In this document: piece by piece, positions 10,539 to 20,167 of the stretch
Numbering within the stretch: position 1 is the first letter of the stretch
Layout of the letters: each line of letters starts with the position of its first letter
DNA from: Actinomycetes bacterium
Lineage (GTDB): Bacteria > Actinomycetota > Actinomycetes > Mycobacteriales > Mycobacteriaceae
Length of the DNA stretch: 59,039 bases
Direction of reading: 5' to 3'
Assembly (NCBI GenBank): GCA_029780675.1
Contig: JAKOYE010000040.1
Location: 1-59,039 of the forward strand
Program-made: the position numbers and the translations under genes
The notes under the pieces: model-generated
The model's database searches: none
The model's input: the letters and a program-made list of their open reading frames with translations, nothing else
What the model was told of the DNA's origin: nothing

Positions 10539-11340
10539 CCCGGACGCGGCCCCGGCCGGGTCCGTGGCGGATGACCCGGAGGCCGCGGTGGCTGAGGCGT
10601 TCCCCGTCACCGACCGCAAAGCCTGGCTCGCCCTTCTCGGCATTGCGGTGATCTTCCTCGGCGGATTCGTCTGGCTGGTCTTCGGACAGGCACCCCAGAC
10701 CGTGCGGGCCGAGGGCATCATCGTGCCGGATCGCGGTTTCATCGAGGTCGGGCGCTATATCGACGGCACCGTGACCCAGCTGCCCGTGTCACCCGGTGAC
10801 ACGGTGCGCCAGGGACAGTTGGTCGCCCAACTCTCCGTCGGCACCGGCCTGGTCGACCTGACCGCTCCCGCCGACGGCACCATCGCGACGATCCTCGAGC
10901 GCATCGGCGGGCCGACGGTGCCCGGGGAGCCGGTTCTCACCATGTCCGCAGCGACGGACGACGAGGTTGCCGTCGCCTTCGTCCCCGCGCAGACCGGACA
11001 CGTCGTCAAGCCGGGTATGGAGGCACTCGTCGGCATCGCCACCTACCCCGAGTCGCAGTTCGGAACACTCAGGGGAACGGTCGTCTCCGTCTCCACCCTC
11101 CCCGCCACCGATGAGCGCATCAATCTCCTCGTCGGCGGCAATCAGGCTCTGGTCCGCCACTTCGCCCAGACCGGGCCGGTGCTGGAGGTGCGGGTGCGCC
11201 TCGAACCGGACCCGTCCGCCGCCTCCGGCTACCGGTGGACCTTCGGCCGCGGCCCCGATGAGCACCTCCAGGCCGGAACACTGGCGACCGTGTCCATCGT
11301 GACCGCCCACAGATCTCCGTTGAGCAGAGTCCTGCGATGA
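10525..11340 (+). CDS. HlyD-type membrane fusion protein of an NHLM-like peptide export system
   Basis: This 271-residue adaptor has a cytoplasmic N-tail, one membrane helix (~33-53) and a periplasmic biotinyl-lipoyl-like region (IDGTVTQLPVSPGDTVRQGQLVAQL ... LTAPADGTIATI). The C-terminus (SGYRWTFGRGPDEHLQAGTLATVSI) matches the end of the HlyD subunit found with NHLP/Nif11-type ribosomal peptide clusters. It links inner-membrane ABC transport to export. Its stop overlaps the first ABC gene by 4 bp. It is short for HlyD proteins because it lacks a long coiled coil, as expected for this subfamily. Confidence 0.82.
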   Translation: MNAADPDAAPAGSVADDPEAAVAEAFPVTDRKAWLALLGIAVIFLGGFVWLVFGQAPQTVRAEGIIVPDRGFIEVGRYIDGTVTQLPVSPGDTVRQGQLVAQLSVGTGLVDLTAPADGTIATILERIGGPTVPGEPVLTMSAATDDEVAVAFVPAQTGHVVKPGMEALVGIATYPESQFGTLRGTVVSVSTLPATDERINLLVGGNQALVRHFAQTGPVLEVRVRLEPDPSAASGYRWTFGRGPDEHLQAGTLATVSIVTAHRSPLSRVLR

Positions 11341-13049
11341 CCGGTCGCCGGAGTCATCTGATCGAGGCGCTTCGGGACTGGCGGTCCGCCCGCTCAGCCG
11401 GTCTGCTCATCGCCCTCGCCGCCCTGCTGGCGGCGGTGCCCGGCCTGGTGGTTCCGCTGTTGGTGCGGGGATTCCTCAACCAGGTCCTCGTCATCGGTGA
11501 CACCGCATGGGTGCCGCCCGTACTCATCGGCCTGACGGTCAGCGCAGTGACCGCAGCCCTCCTGGTCTGGCTGCAGTGGCGGACGGCGCGGATGGTCGCC
11601 GTGCGCCTGAGCGCCGGCACCACCGCGGCATTGATGTGGCACCTGCTGCGGTTGCCGACGGCCGTCGTCGACGACTACGGAGCGGGGGCGCTGACCGGAC
11701 GGGTTTCCGCCCTTCAACTCCGTTCGGTCCAGGCCGGACTCCTGCTGCCACTGGCCCTGGTGAACCTTCTCACGATCGTGGTGTACGCAGGTGTCCTCAT
11801 CGTCCTCGATCCCCTGCTGGGAGCGGCCGTGTGTGCCGTCGTGGTGATCTCGGTCGCGGCGACGTATCTGTTGTTGCGCAGGCGTGAGGCGCTGCAGGAC
11901 GCGGCCACTCGCACCAGCCTCGCACTCATGTCGTACACGACGCAGATCGTCTCGGAGGTGGAGACGATCAAGGCGAGCGCTGCCGAGCAGTGGATCTTCG
12001 ACCGGTGGAGTCAGGTGCGATCGCGTGCGGGCGCCGCCACTTCGGAGCTGGAGGTCGACGGGCAACGCCTGGGCCTCGTCGGCCCGCTCACCCAGGTGAC
12101 CGGGTTGGGCGTCGTGCTCGCACTGGGCACCGTGCTCGTGTTCCGGGGCGAATTGGACCTCGGCACCCTCGTCGCCGTCCAGGGCATCCTGGCTGCACTG
12201 CTGGTGCCGACCAGCCAGATCGCCTGGTTCGGAGTGCTCCTGGAGAAGATCATCACCGCCCAGCGGTACGCCGACGAGATTCGCGCCATCCCGGTCGACG
12301 TGGAGGTGGCCGACAGGGGACATGAGCTCATCCCGGTGGGCCGACCGGTGGGTCTCGAACTGGACGGGGTGCGGTTCGGCTACGGGGAGCAGCCTCTCTT
12401 CGACGGACTCGACCTCGTCATCCCCGCCGGGTCCTGGGTGGCGGTCGTCGGCGCGAGCGGCAGCGGGAAATCGACCTTGGCCCGACTCTGCATCGGCGAA
12501 CTGCAGCCCTGGTCGGGCAGGGTGATGCTCGGCGGAGTTCCGCGCCGCGACATCGCCCGCGATCGGAGGGCGTCGGCGATCGGGTACGTGCCGCAGTACC
12601 CGGTGCTCACCCCGGGGTCGGTGTTCGAGAACATCCGCATGTTCGACGAGTCGATCTCCGAGGCCCGGGTGATCCGCGCCCTGGAGTCCGCATGCGTGAT
12701 GGATGCGATCGATCGCCGACCCGCAGGTCTGCTCGAAGAGGTCGATGCCACCGGTCACGGGTTCAGCGGCGGGGAACTACAGCGGCTGGCCATCGCGCGG
12801 GCCCTCGTGCACGAGCCGGGTCTGCTGGTCCTCGACGAGGCGACGAGTGCGCTGGATCCCGTGGTCGAGGCGGAGTTGGAGACGCGGCTGCGTGAGCTGA
12901 ACGTCACCTGCCTCGTCATCGCCCACCGGCTGAGCACCGTGCGTGACGCGAACGAGATCGTGGTCCTCGACGGCGGCCGGATCGTCCAGCGCGGTCACTT
13001 CGAGGAACTTCGCAGCGTCGGGCGGTTCCAGGAGCTGGTCCATGGCTGA
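11337..13049 (+). CDS. NHLM-like peptide exporter ABC subunit 1, without C39 peptidase domain
   Basis: The 570-residue protein has an exporter-type membrane domain with six helices (~18-310) and an ATPase domain with Walker A GASGSGKST, signature FSGGELQRLAIARAL, Walker B LLVLDEATSALD and H-loop IAHRLSTVRD. The ATPase end (LVIAHRLSTVRDANEIVVLD..RIVQRG) is typical of NHLM ABC1 proteins. Those normally begin with a C39 cysteine peptidase that removes the leader after a double glycine. Here the chain begins only ~18 residues before the first helix, so the peptidase is absent. The gene overlaps both neighbours, indicating one complex. Confidence 0.85.
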   Translation: MTGRRSHLIEALRDWRSARSAGLLIALAALLAAVPGLVVPLLVRGFLNQVLVIGDTAWVPPVLIGLTVSAVTAALLVWLQWRTARMVAVRLSAGTTAALMWHLLRLPTAVVDDYGAGALTGRVSALQLRSVQAGLLLPLALVNLLTIVVYAGVLIVLDPLLGAAVCAVVVISVAATYLLLRRREALQDAATRTSLALMSYTTQIVSEVETIKASAAEQWIFDRWSQVRSRAGAATSELEVDGQRLGLVGPLTQVTGLGVVLALGTVLVFRGELDLGTLVAVQGILAALLVPTSQIAWFGVLLEKIITAQRYADEIRAIPVDVEVADRGHELIPVGRPVGLELDGVRFGYGEQPLFDGLDLVIPAGSWVAVVGASGSGKSTLARLCIGELQPWSGRVMLGGVPRRDIARDRRASAIGYVPQYPVLTPGSVFENIRMFDESISEARVIRALESACVMDAIDRRPAGLLEEVDATGHGFSGGELQRLAIARALVHEPGLLVLDEATSALDPVVEAELETRLRELNVTCLVIAHRLSTVRDANEIVVLDGGRIVQRGHFEELRSVGRFQELVHG

Positions 13050-15189
13050 GGAGACGTCGGCCGACATCGACGCGGCGGTGCGGGTGCTGGCCACCAGCGG
13101 GCCCGACCTGATCGCGGCACCGGCATACGCGGACCCCACCCTCGATGCCATGTCCGTCCTGGGGGCCGAACTGCGGAAGCCACTATTGCCGGCGAATCCG
13201 GCGGTTGAGCAACGGGGTGATCCGGTGCGCGACAACGCCGCCGCTTCCGGTTGGCTGGGCTGGCGGGTCCGATTGACCGGGTCGTGGCGTGACCGGGTGG
13301 CGCTGCCGATGTTGCTGACCCGACGCGGTGTGCCGGCGGCCGTTCTGCCCCGGGTCCGCAAACCCCTGCTCGTCGAGGGCACCTCGCGCGTCACCCGCCC
13401 GCTGGACCGCCGCGTCGCGGGGCGCGTCGACCCACAAGCCTGGGTCTACGCCGACGAGGTGCCCGCCACCGGCAGTTGGATCGCCCTCGTCCGCTGGTCG
13501 TTGCGCCGTCAGGGCCGCGACATCACCGGGATCCTGCTCCTGGCGTTCGTCGGCGGACTGACGGCGCTGCTCCTCCCCCTGGCTACCGCGTCGATCTTCC
13601 AGTGGGCGATTCCCAACGGAAACCTGAGCCTGTCCGTCGCGTTGCTGACCGCATTCGCGATCGTCAGCGTCGGGACCGCGATTCTCACCGTGTCGCGGGG
13701 GCGTCTGATCGTCCGGGTGCGCGATCGTATGGACGTCCTGCTGGCGCACGGCGTCCTGGCACGGCTGCTGCGCCTGCGTGCCCCCTTCTTCCGCGAGCAC
13801 GGCGTCGGGGACACCACCAACCGGGCCCTCTCGGTGGCCACGGCACGCGCGCAGGTGAGCGACAGCGCAATCGCCACGGTGGTGCTGTCCGTATTCGGTC
13901 TCACCAGCATGGGGTATCTGTTCACCGCGGGCCCGGTTCTCGGGGCGATCACCGGGCTCACCGTGCTCGGGGTTCTCGCGGTATCGGTCTCCATCCAGTG
14001 GCGCGCCCGCCGCATCCTGTCGGACCTGCTGGAACGACGCAGTGCCACCGATGCCACGGTGCTGTCACTGCTCTCGAGCCTCGTGTCGTGGCGCGTCGCG
14101 GCGGCCGAGGCGCGGGCGCTGCGGCTGTGGGCCCGCCGTCAGCAGGTGAGCACCCTCGCCCTGCGCAAGCGGCTCACCGTCGTGTCGGCGGCGGCGGTTG
14201 TCGACGTCGCCGGACCGACCGTCGTGCTGGCCGTATTCACCGCGACGGTCGTCCTCGTCCCGGACGGCACCCTGACTCCCGGATCCGCAACCGCCCCCGG
14301 GGCGTTCCTGGCGCTGTACGCCGCCGTGATTCAAGTTGCCGTCGCCATGCTGGCGCTGGCCGGGAACCTGCTCACCCTGTCGGAGTACGGCCCGGTGCTC
14401 CGGCGGCTTGAGCCGATCCTGACCGCGCCGGTGGAAGGGGCGACCCAAGGACCCCACCCCGGGGTGCTGTGCGGCCGGGTGACGCTGAACCGCGTCACCT
14501 TCGGCTACGTCCCTGGCGGTTCTCCGCTGTTCACGGACCTGTCGCTGGATGTCGCCCCCGGCGAGTTCGTGGCGTGCGTTGGGCCCTCGGGTAGCGGAAA
14601 GTCCACGCTGCTGCGGTTGTTGCTGGGATTCGAGGATCCGTGGACGGGTTTCGTGTCCTATGACGGACACGCGCTGGGCAACCTGGACGCCACGGCGGTG
14701 CGGCGGCAACTGGGGGTTGTCCTGCAATCGTCCCAACCGCTCGGGCGCACGATCCGCGAGTGTGTCATCGCGGACCGACTCGTCACCGATGACCGGGTGT
14801 GGGAGCTGCTGAGTGAGGCGAGCCTCGCCGACGACGTGCGGGCTATGCCACTCGGACTGGATACCCCGGTCGGCGAACACGGATCCGCCCTGAGCGGCGG
14901 TCAGCGGCAACGCCTCATGGTGGCCGCCGCACTGGCCGCCGATCCCGCCGTGATGCTTTTCGACGAGGCGACCAGCGCCCTGGACAACGTCAGCCAGTCG
15001 GTGGTGATGCGCTCGGTGCTCGCCTCCCCGGCGACCCGGATCGTGATCGCGCACCGACTGTCCACCGTCGAGCGCGCCGATCGGGTCGTCGTTCTCGCCG
15101 AGGGGCGCATCGTCGAGGAGGGCAAACCGGATGAACTGCTGCGACTGAACGGTCGTTTCGCTCAACTCGCCGCCCGACAGATCATCTGA
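13042..15189 (+). CDS. NHLM-like peptide exporter ABC subunit 2
   Basis: The 715-residue protein has a ~180-residue soluble N-terminal region that resembles a degenerate peptidase-like domain and lacks an obvious catalytic Cys/His pair. Six membrane helices follow (~190-480), then an ATPase domain with [35 protein letters not shown] and IAHRLSTVERAD. The segment ending PLATASIFQWAIPNGN before the membrane domain resembles NHLM ABC2 proteins. It starts inside the end of subunit 1 (8-bp overlap) with GGAG eight bases upstream. It probably pairs with subunit 1 as a heterodimer. Confidence 0.85.
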   Translation: MAEETSADIDAAVRVLATSGPDLIAAPAYADPTLDAMSVLGAELRKPLLPANPAVEQRGDPVRDNAAASGWLGWRVRLTGSWRDRVALPMLLTRRGVPAAVLPRVRKPLLVEGTSRVTRPLDRRVAGRVDPQAWVYADEVPATGSWIALVRWSLRRQGRDITGILLLAFVGGLTALLLPLATASIFQWAIPNGNLSLSVALLTAFAIVSVGTAILTVSRGRLIVRVRDRMDVLLAHGVLARLLRLRAPFFREHGVGDTTNRALSVATARAQVSDSAIATVVLSVFGLTSMGYLFTAGPVLGAITGLTVLGVLAVSVSIQWRARRILSDLLERRSATDATVLSLLSSLVSWRVAAAEARALRLWARRQQVSTLALRKRLTVVSAAAVVDVAGPTVVLAVFTATVVLVPDGTLTPGSATAPGAFLALYAAVIQVAVAMLALAGNLLTLSEYGPVLRRLEPILTAPVEGATQGPHPGVLCGRVTLNRVTFGYVPGGSPLFTDLSLDVAPGEFVACVGPSGSGKSTLLRLLLGFEDPWTGFVSYDGHALGNLDATAVRRQLGVVLQSSQPLGRTIRECVIADRLVTDDRVWELLSEASLADDVRAMPLGLDTPVGEHGSALSGGQRQRLMVAAALAADPAVMLFDEATSALDNVSQSVVMRSVLASPATRIVIAHRLSTVERADRVVVLAEGRIVEEGKPDELLRLNGRFAQLAARQII

Positions 15190-15204
15190 CCGGTGACGCG
15201 GGAG

Positions 15205-15210
15205 TACGGT
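15205..15210 (+). promoter_or_regulatory. -10 element for the small protein gene at 15217
   Basis: TACGGT ends 6 nt before ATG 15217, the leaderless spacing seen elsewhere in this window. It implies that the small gene can be expressed independently of the ABC genes. Confidence 0.4.
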
Positions 15211-15216
15211 GACGCC

Positions 15217-15543
15217 ATGGCCGACGACCGGACATCGGAGCAGCAGTCCACCCCCACCGGGGCATCGGGATCACCGGCGTCTGACGAGTCGGTCGTCCCC
15301 TCCCCCGTCAGCCCAGTGCCCGATACCGGATACACCCCGGACGGTGTGCCGACGCTGGAGGGGGTGCGAGAGAAGATCGAATCCCGGTACGGGACTGCCC
15401 TGGGCGCAACGGAATTGGCGCAGGAGACACCGGAGGGCCGTGCCATGACTGAACGCTATGACGCGATGCAGAAAGCCGCGGCCGAGAAGTTGGAGGAGAT
15501 CCGAGCCTCGATGACGAAGCCCCACTCACAGGCTTCTGACTGA
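15217..15543 (+). CDS. small acidic protein of unknown function next to the exporter
   Basis: The 108-residue product has two parts. Residues 1-50 are Ser/Pro/Thr-rich and probably disordered. Residues ~50-103 are predicted helical and start at VPTLEGVREKIESRYGTALG. There is no signal peptide, membrane helix, double-glycine motif or cysteine. It lies 27 bp after the second ABC gene on the same strand and converges with uvrA. An M. tuberculosis small gene, Rv1638A, lies in the equivalent place and may be related, but this is unverified. Function is unknown; a cargo or regulatory partner of the exporter is an inference from position. Confidence 0.7.
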   Translation: MADDRTSEQQSTPTGASGSPASDESVVPSPVSPVPDTGYTPDGVPTLEGVREKIESRYGTALGATELAQETPEGRAMTERYDAMQKAAAEKLEEIRASMTKPHSQASD

Positions 15544-15552
15544 CGGGGTTCG

Positions 15553-18450
<2,898 letters not shown>

Positions 18451-18456
18451 GCGCCC

Positions 18457-18479
18457 ATGCTATGTGCCGATACCGACAG
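18457..18479 (-). promoter_or_regulatory. PafBC/RecA-NDp-type DNA-damage promoter of uvrA
   Basis: On the minus strand CTGTCGGTA (18479-18471) is followed by exactly 8 nt and TAGCAT (18462-18457), then 6 nt to the uvrA GTG. This fits the mycobacterial RecA-NDp consensus tTGTCRGTg-N8-TANNNT used by the LexA-independent regulator PafBC. No SOS box was seen. Confidence 0.7.
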
Positions 18480-18496
18480 TCAGTAACGTGACCTGC

Positions 18497-19174
18497 ATGA
18501 CCCTCGTGGACGACAGCTACACCGGGCACGTCGAGTCCCAGACGGCGGCGCGCCGCACCCTGCCCGGCGTCTCGATCATCAAGATGTCGGTCGGGCCGAT
18601 GGACAACAACGTCTATCTGGTGACCTGCGCGGCCACCGGCGAGTCGTTGTTGATCGATGCCGCGAATGATTCCGAACTGGTGGTGCGCCTCGTGGGTGAG
18701 CACGCCCCGAAGCTGGCCCTGATCGTCACCACCCATCAGCACTTCGACCACTGGCAGGCGCTCGCGGCGGTGGCCGAGGCCAGCGGCGCCCCGACGGCCG
18801 CCCATGAACTCGACGCCGAGGCGCTTCCGATTCCGCCTGAGCGGTTGCTGGCCGGTGGCGATGTGCTGACACTGGGGCACCTGACGTTCGACGTCATTCA
18901 TCTGCGCGGGCACACCCCCGGTTCGGTGGCCCTTGCGCTGCGTCCGGATGCCGAACGGACCGCAGTGCAGCTGTTTACCGGGGACTGCCTGTTCCCGGGT
19001 GGAGTGGGGAAGACCTGGGAGCCGGGCGCTTTCGAGCAGTTGCTGGACGATGTCACAAACCGGGTGTTCGGGGCCTACGGCGACGAAACAGTGGTCTATC
19101 CCGGGCACGGCGACGACACCACGCTGGGTGCCGAACGCCCGCATCTCCAGGAATGGCGGGATCGCGGGTGGTGA
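18497..19174 (+). CDS. metallo-beta-lactamase-fold hydrolase (Rv1637c-like, glyoxalase II type)
   Basis: The 225-residue protein has the metal-binding motif TTHQHFDHW, the later [19 protein letters not shown] and a C-terminal PGHGDDT. These are the zinc ligands of the hydroxyacylglutathione hydrolase branch, which in mycobacteria may act on thioesters of mycothiol or another substrate. The frame extends upstream to 18317, but ATG 18497 is 7 nt after TAACGT and matches the homologue start. Its stop overlaps the start of the Cys-ladder gene, suggesting translational coupling. Confidence 0.9.
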   Translation: MTLVDDSYTGHVESQTAARRTLPGVSIIKMSVGPMDNNVYLVTCAATGESLLIDAANDSELVVRLVGEHAPKLALIVTTHQHFDHWQALAAVAEASGAPTAAHELDAEALPIPPERLLAGGDVLTLGHLTFDVIHLRGHTPGSVALALRPDAERTAVQLFTGDCLFPGGVGKTWEPGAFEQLLDDVTNRVFGAYGDETVVYPGHGDDTTLGAERPHLQEWRDRGW

Positions 19175-19629
19175 GTGAGAACCGGCGCAGAGTGGCATTG
19201 ACCGCCGCGCGGCAGGGGTCGGTGTCCGGATCGCTCGCGACTCGGGGAAGCGCGGCCGTGGCCGGGTCCGTGGCGACCGCCGCGAGTGCGGCGGTGGCAG
19301 GATCGGTGGCGACCGTCGCCAGTGCCGCGGTGGCCGGTTCGATCGCCACCGCCGCCAGTGCGGCGGTGGCCGGTTCGGTCGCCACCGCAGGCAGCACAGT
19401 GGTGGCGGGCTCCGTCGTCACAATCGGCGGCGCCGGCATCTCTACCAGCGCGGGAACTGCTTTCTCGCTTTTCCTGCGCACATGCGTCGCCTGCGCCGCG
19501 TGCTTCGCATGCCGTCGCTGTGTCGGCTGCCTGGCCTGCGCGAAGTGCACGGACTGTATCGGCTGCGTCGGGTGTTACAACTGCTCCGGATTGCGCAACG
19601 CGGTAGGGCTACGTGACGTGCACGTCTAG
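19171..19629 (+). CDS. 12-residue-repeat protein with C-terminal Cys-x-x-Cys ladder
   Basis: The 152-residue product starts at GTG 19171 (or 19168), overlapping the hydrolase stop. A basic N-terminus (~1-19) is followed by six 12-residue units at 20-91 of the form G-S-[VLI]-[AV]-T-x-[AG]-[SG]-x-x-[VI]-[AS]. A hydrophobic joint (~96-103) leads to twelve cysteines spaced exactly every third residue from 105 to 138, ending [18 protein letters not shown]. No signal peptide is obvious. The regularity suggests a stacked solenoid, metal binding or disulfide ladder; none can be proved here. Proteins with CxxC runs closed by a GLRN-like cap occur sporadically in bacteria and phages, in my recollection, without known function. 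Confidence 0.75.
   Translation: MSENRRRVALTAARQGSVSGSLATRGSAAVAGSVATAASAAVAGSVATVASAAVAGSIATAASAAVAGSVATAGSTVVAGSVVTIGGAGISTSAGTAFSLFLRTCVACAACFACRRCVGCLACAKCTDCIGCVGCYNCSGLRNAVGLRDVHV
19228..19443 (+). repeat. six tandem 36-bp coding repeats
   Basis: The segment encodes residues 20-91 of the Cys-ladder protein as six in-frame 36-bp units. The three central units (from 19264) are the most alike at the DNA level (gcggtggc and gccggttcg-like blocks recur), implying recent expansion by slippage or unequal exchange. Confidence 0.8.
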
Positions 19630-19745
19630 GGGTTCCGGCACGTGAATCGCCGCACAGGCGCGGACGCTGGCCGTGGATGCGGACTAGCGTCGTAGGCAGT
19701 CCGGCTATGCATCCGCTCAATCCGGTCAAGCACGAGGAGAATCCC

Positions 19746-19988
19746 ATGGCATTCGATCCGAAGAACGCCGTCGACGCGGCCAAGGACATCGCGACGCACG
19801 CCGTCGAGAAGGCCGCCGACATTGTCGAGGACGCCGGCCACATCCTCAAGGGTGATATCGCCGGCGGTGTCGGCGCCATCGTCGAGGACGCCACAAGCAT
19901 CGCCACCCATGCCGTGGACAAGGCCAAGGAAGTGCTCTCCGGCGACACCGAAGAGAAGGCAGAAGAAAAGAAGGACGCCGCCGAATAG
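19746..19988 (+). CDS. small alpha-helical repeat protein
   Basis: The 80-residue product starts at ATG 19746 behind a strong GAGGAGAA ribosome site. It is acidic with an Ala/Lys/Glu-rich, probably amphipathic helical composition. It has an internal repeat: DIATHAVEKAADIV and SIATHAVDKAKEVL flank a KGDIAGGVGAIVEDA hinge. The C-terminus is a charged tail (EEKAEEKKDAAE). It has no Cys and no signal peptide. It resembles small LEA- or CsbD-like stress proteins in composition only. Function is unknown. Confidence 0.7.
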   Translation: MAFDPKNAVDAAKDIATHAVEKAADIVEDAGHILKGDIAGGVGAIVEDATSIATHAVDKAKEVLSGDTEEKAEEKKDAAE

Positions 19989-20167
19989 CGGCGTTCGAGG
20001 CTCATTCCGCGCCTGACGTCGTTCTCCCGGGACGCTGAGTCGCCGCCCGTGTGGACATCGCCGAGAGCTACCTCGGCTAACTCGCACCCCCGCTGGGAAC
20101 ACCCTCTGGAACAGGGCAACCAGGCCCATTGCAGGTGTTAAATTGCGTATGAGCAAAGGGGCCGAGG

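Noticed and set aside
15217..15543. Small gene as an NHLP or Nif11 leader-peptide precursor
   Set aside because: It has no double-glycine site, no Cys/Ser/Thr-rich core after a leader and no similarity to nitrile hydratase alpha or Nif11; it was kept only as a possible partner.
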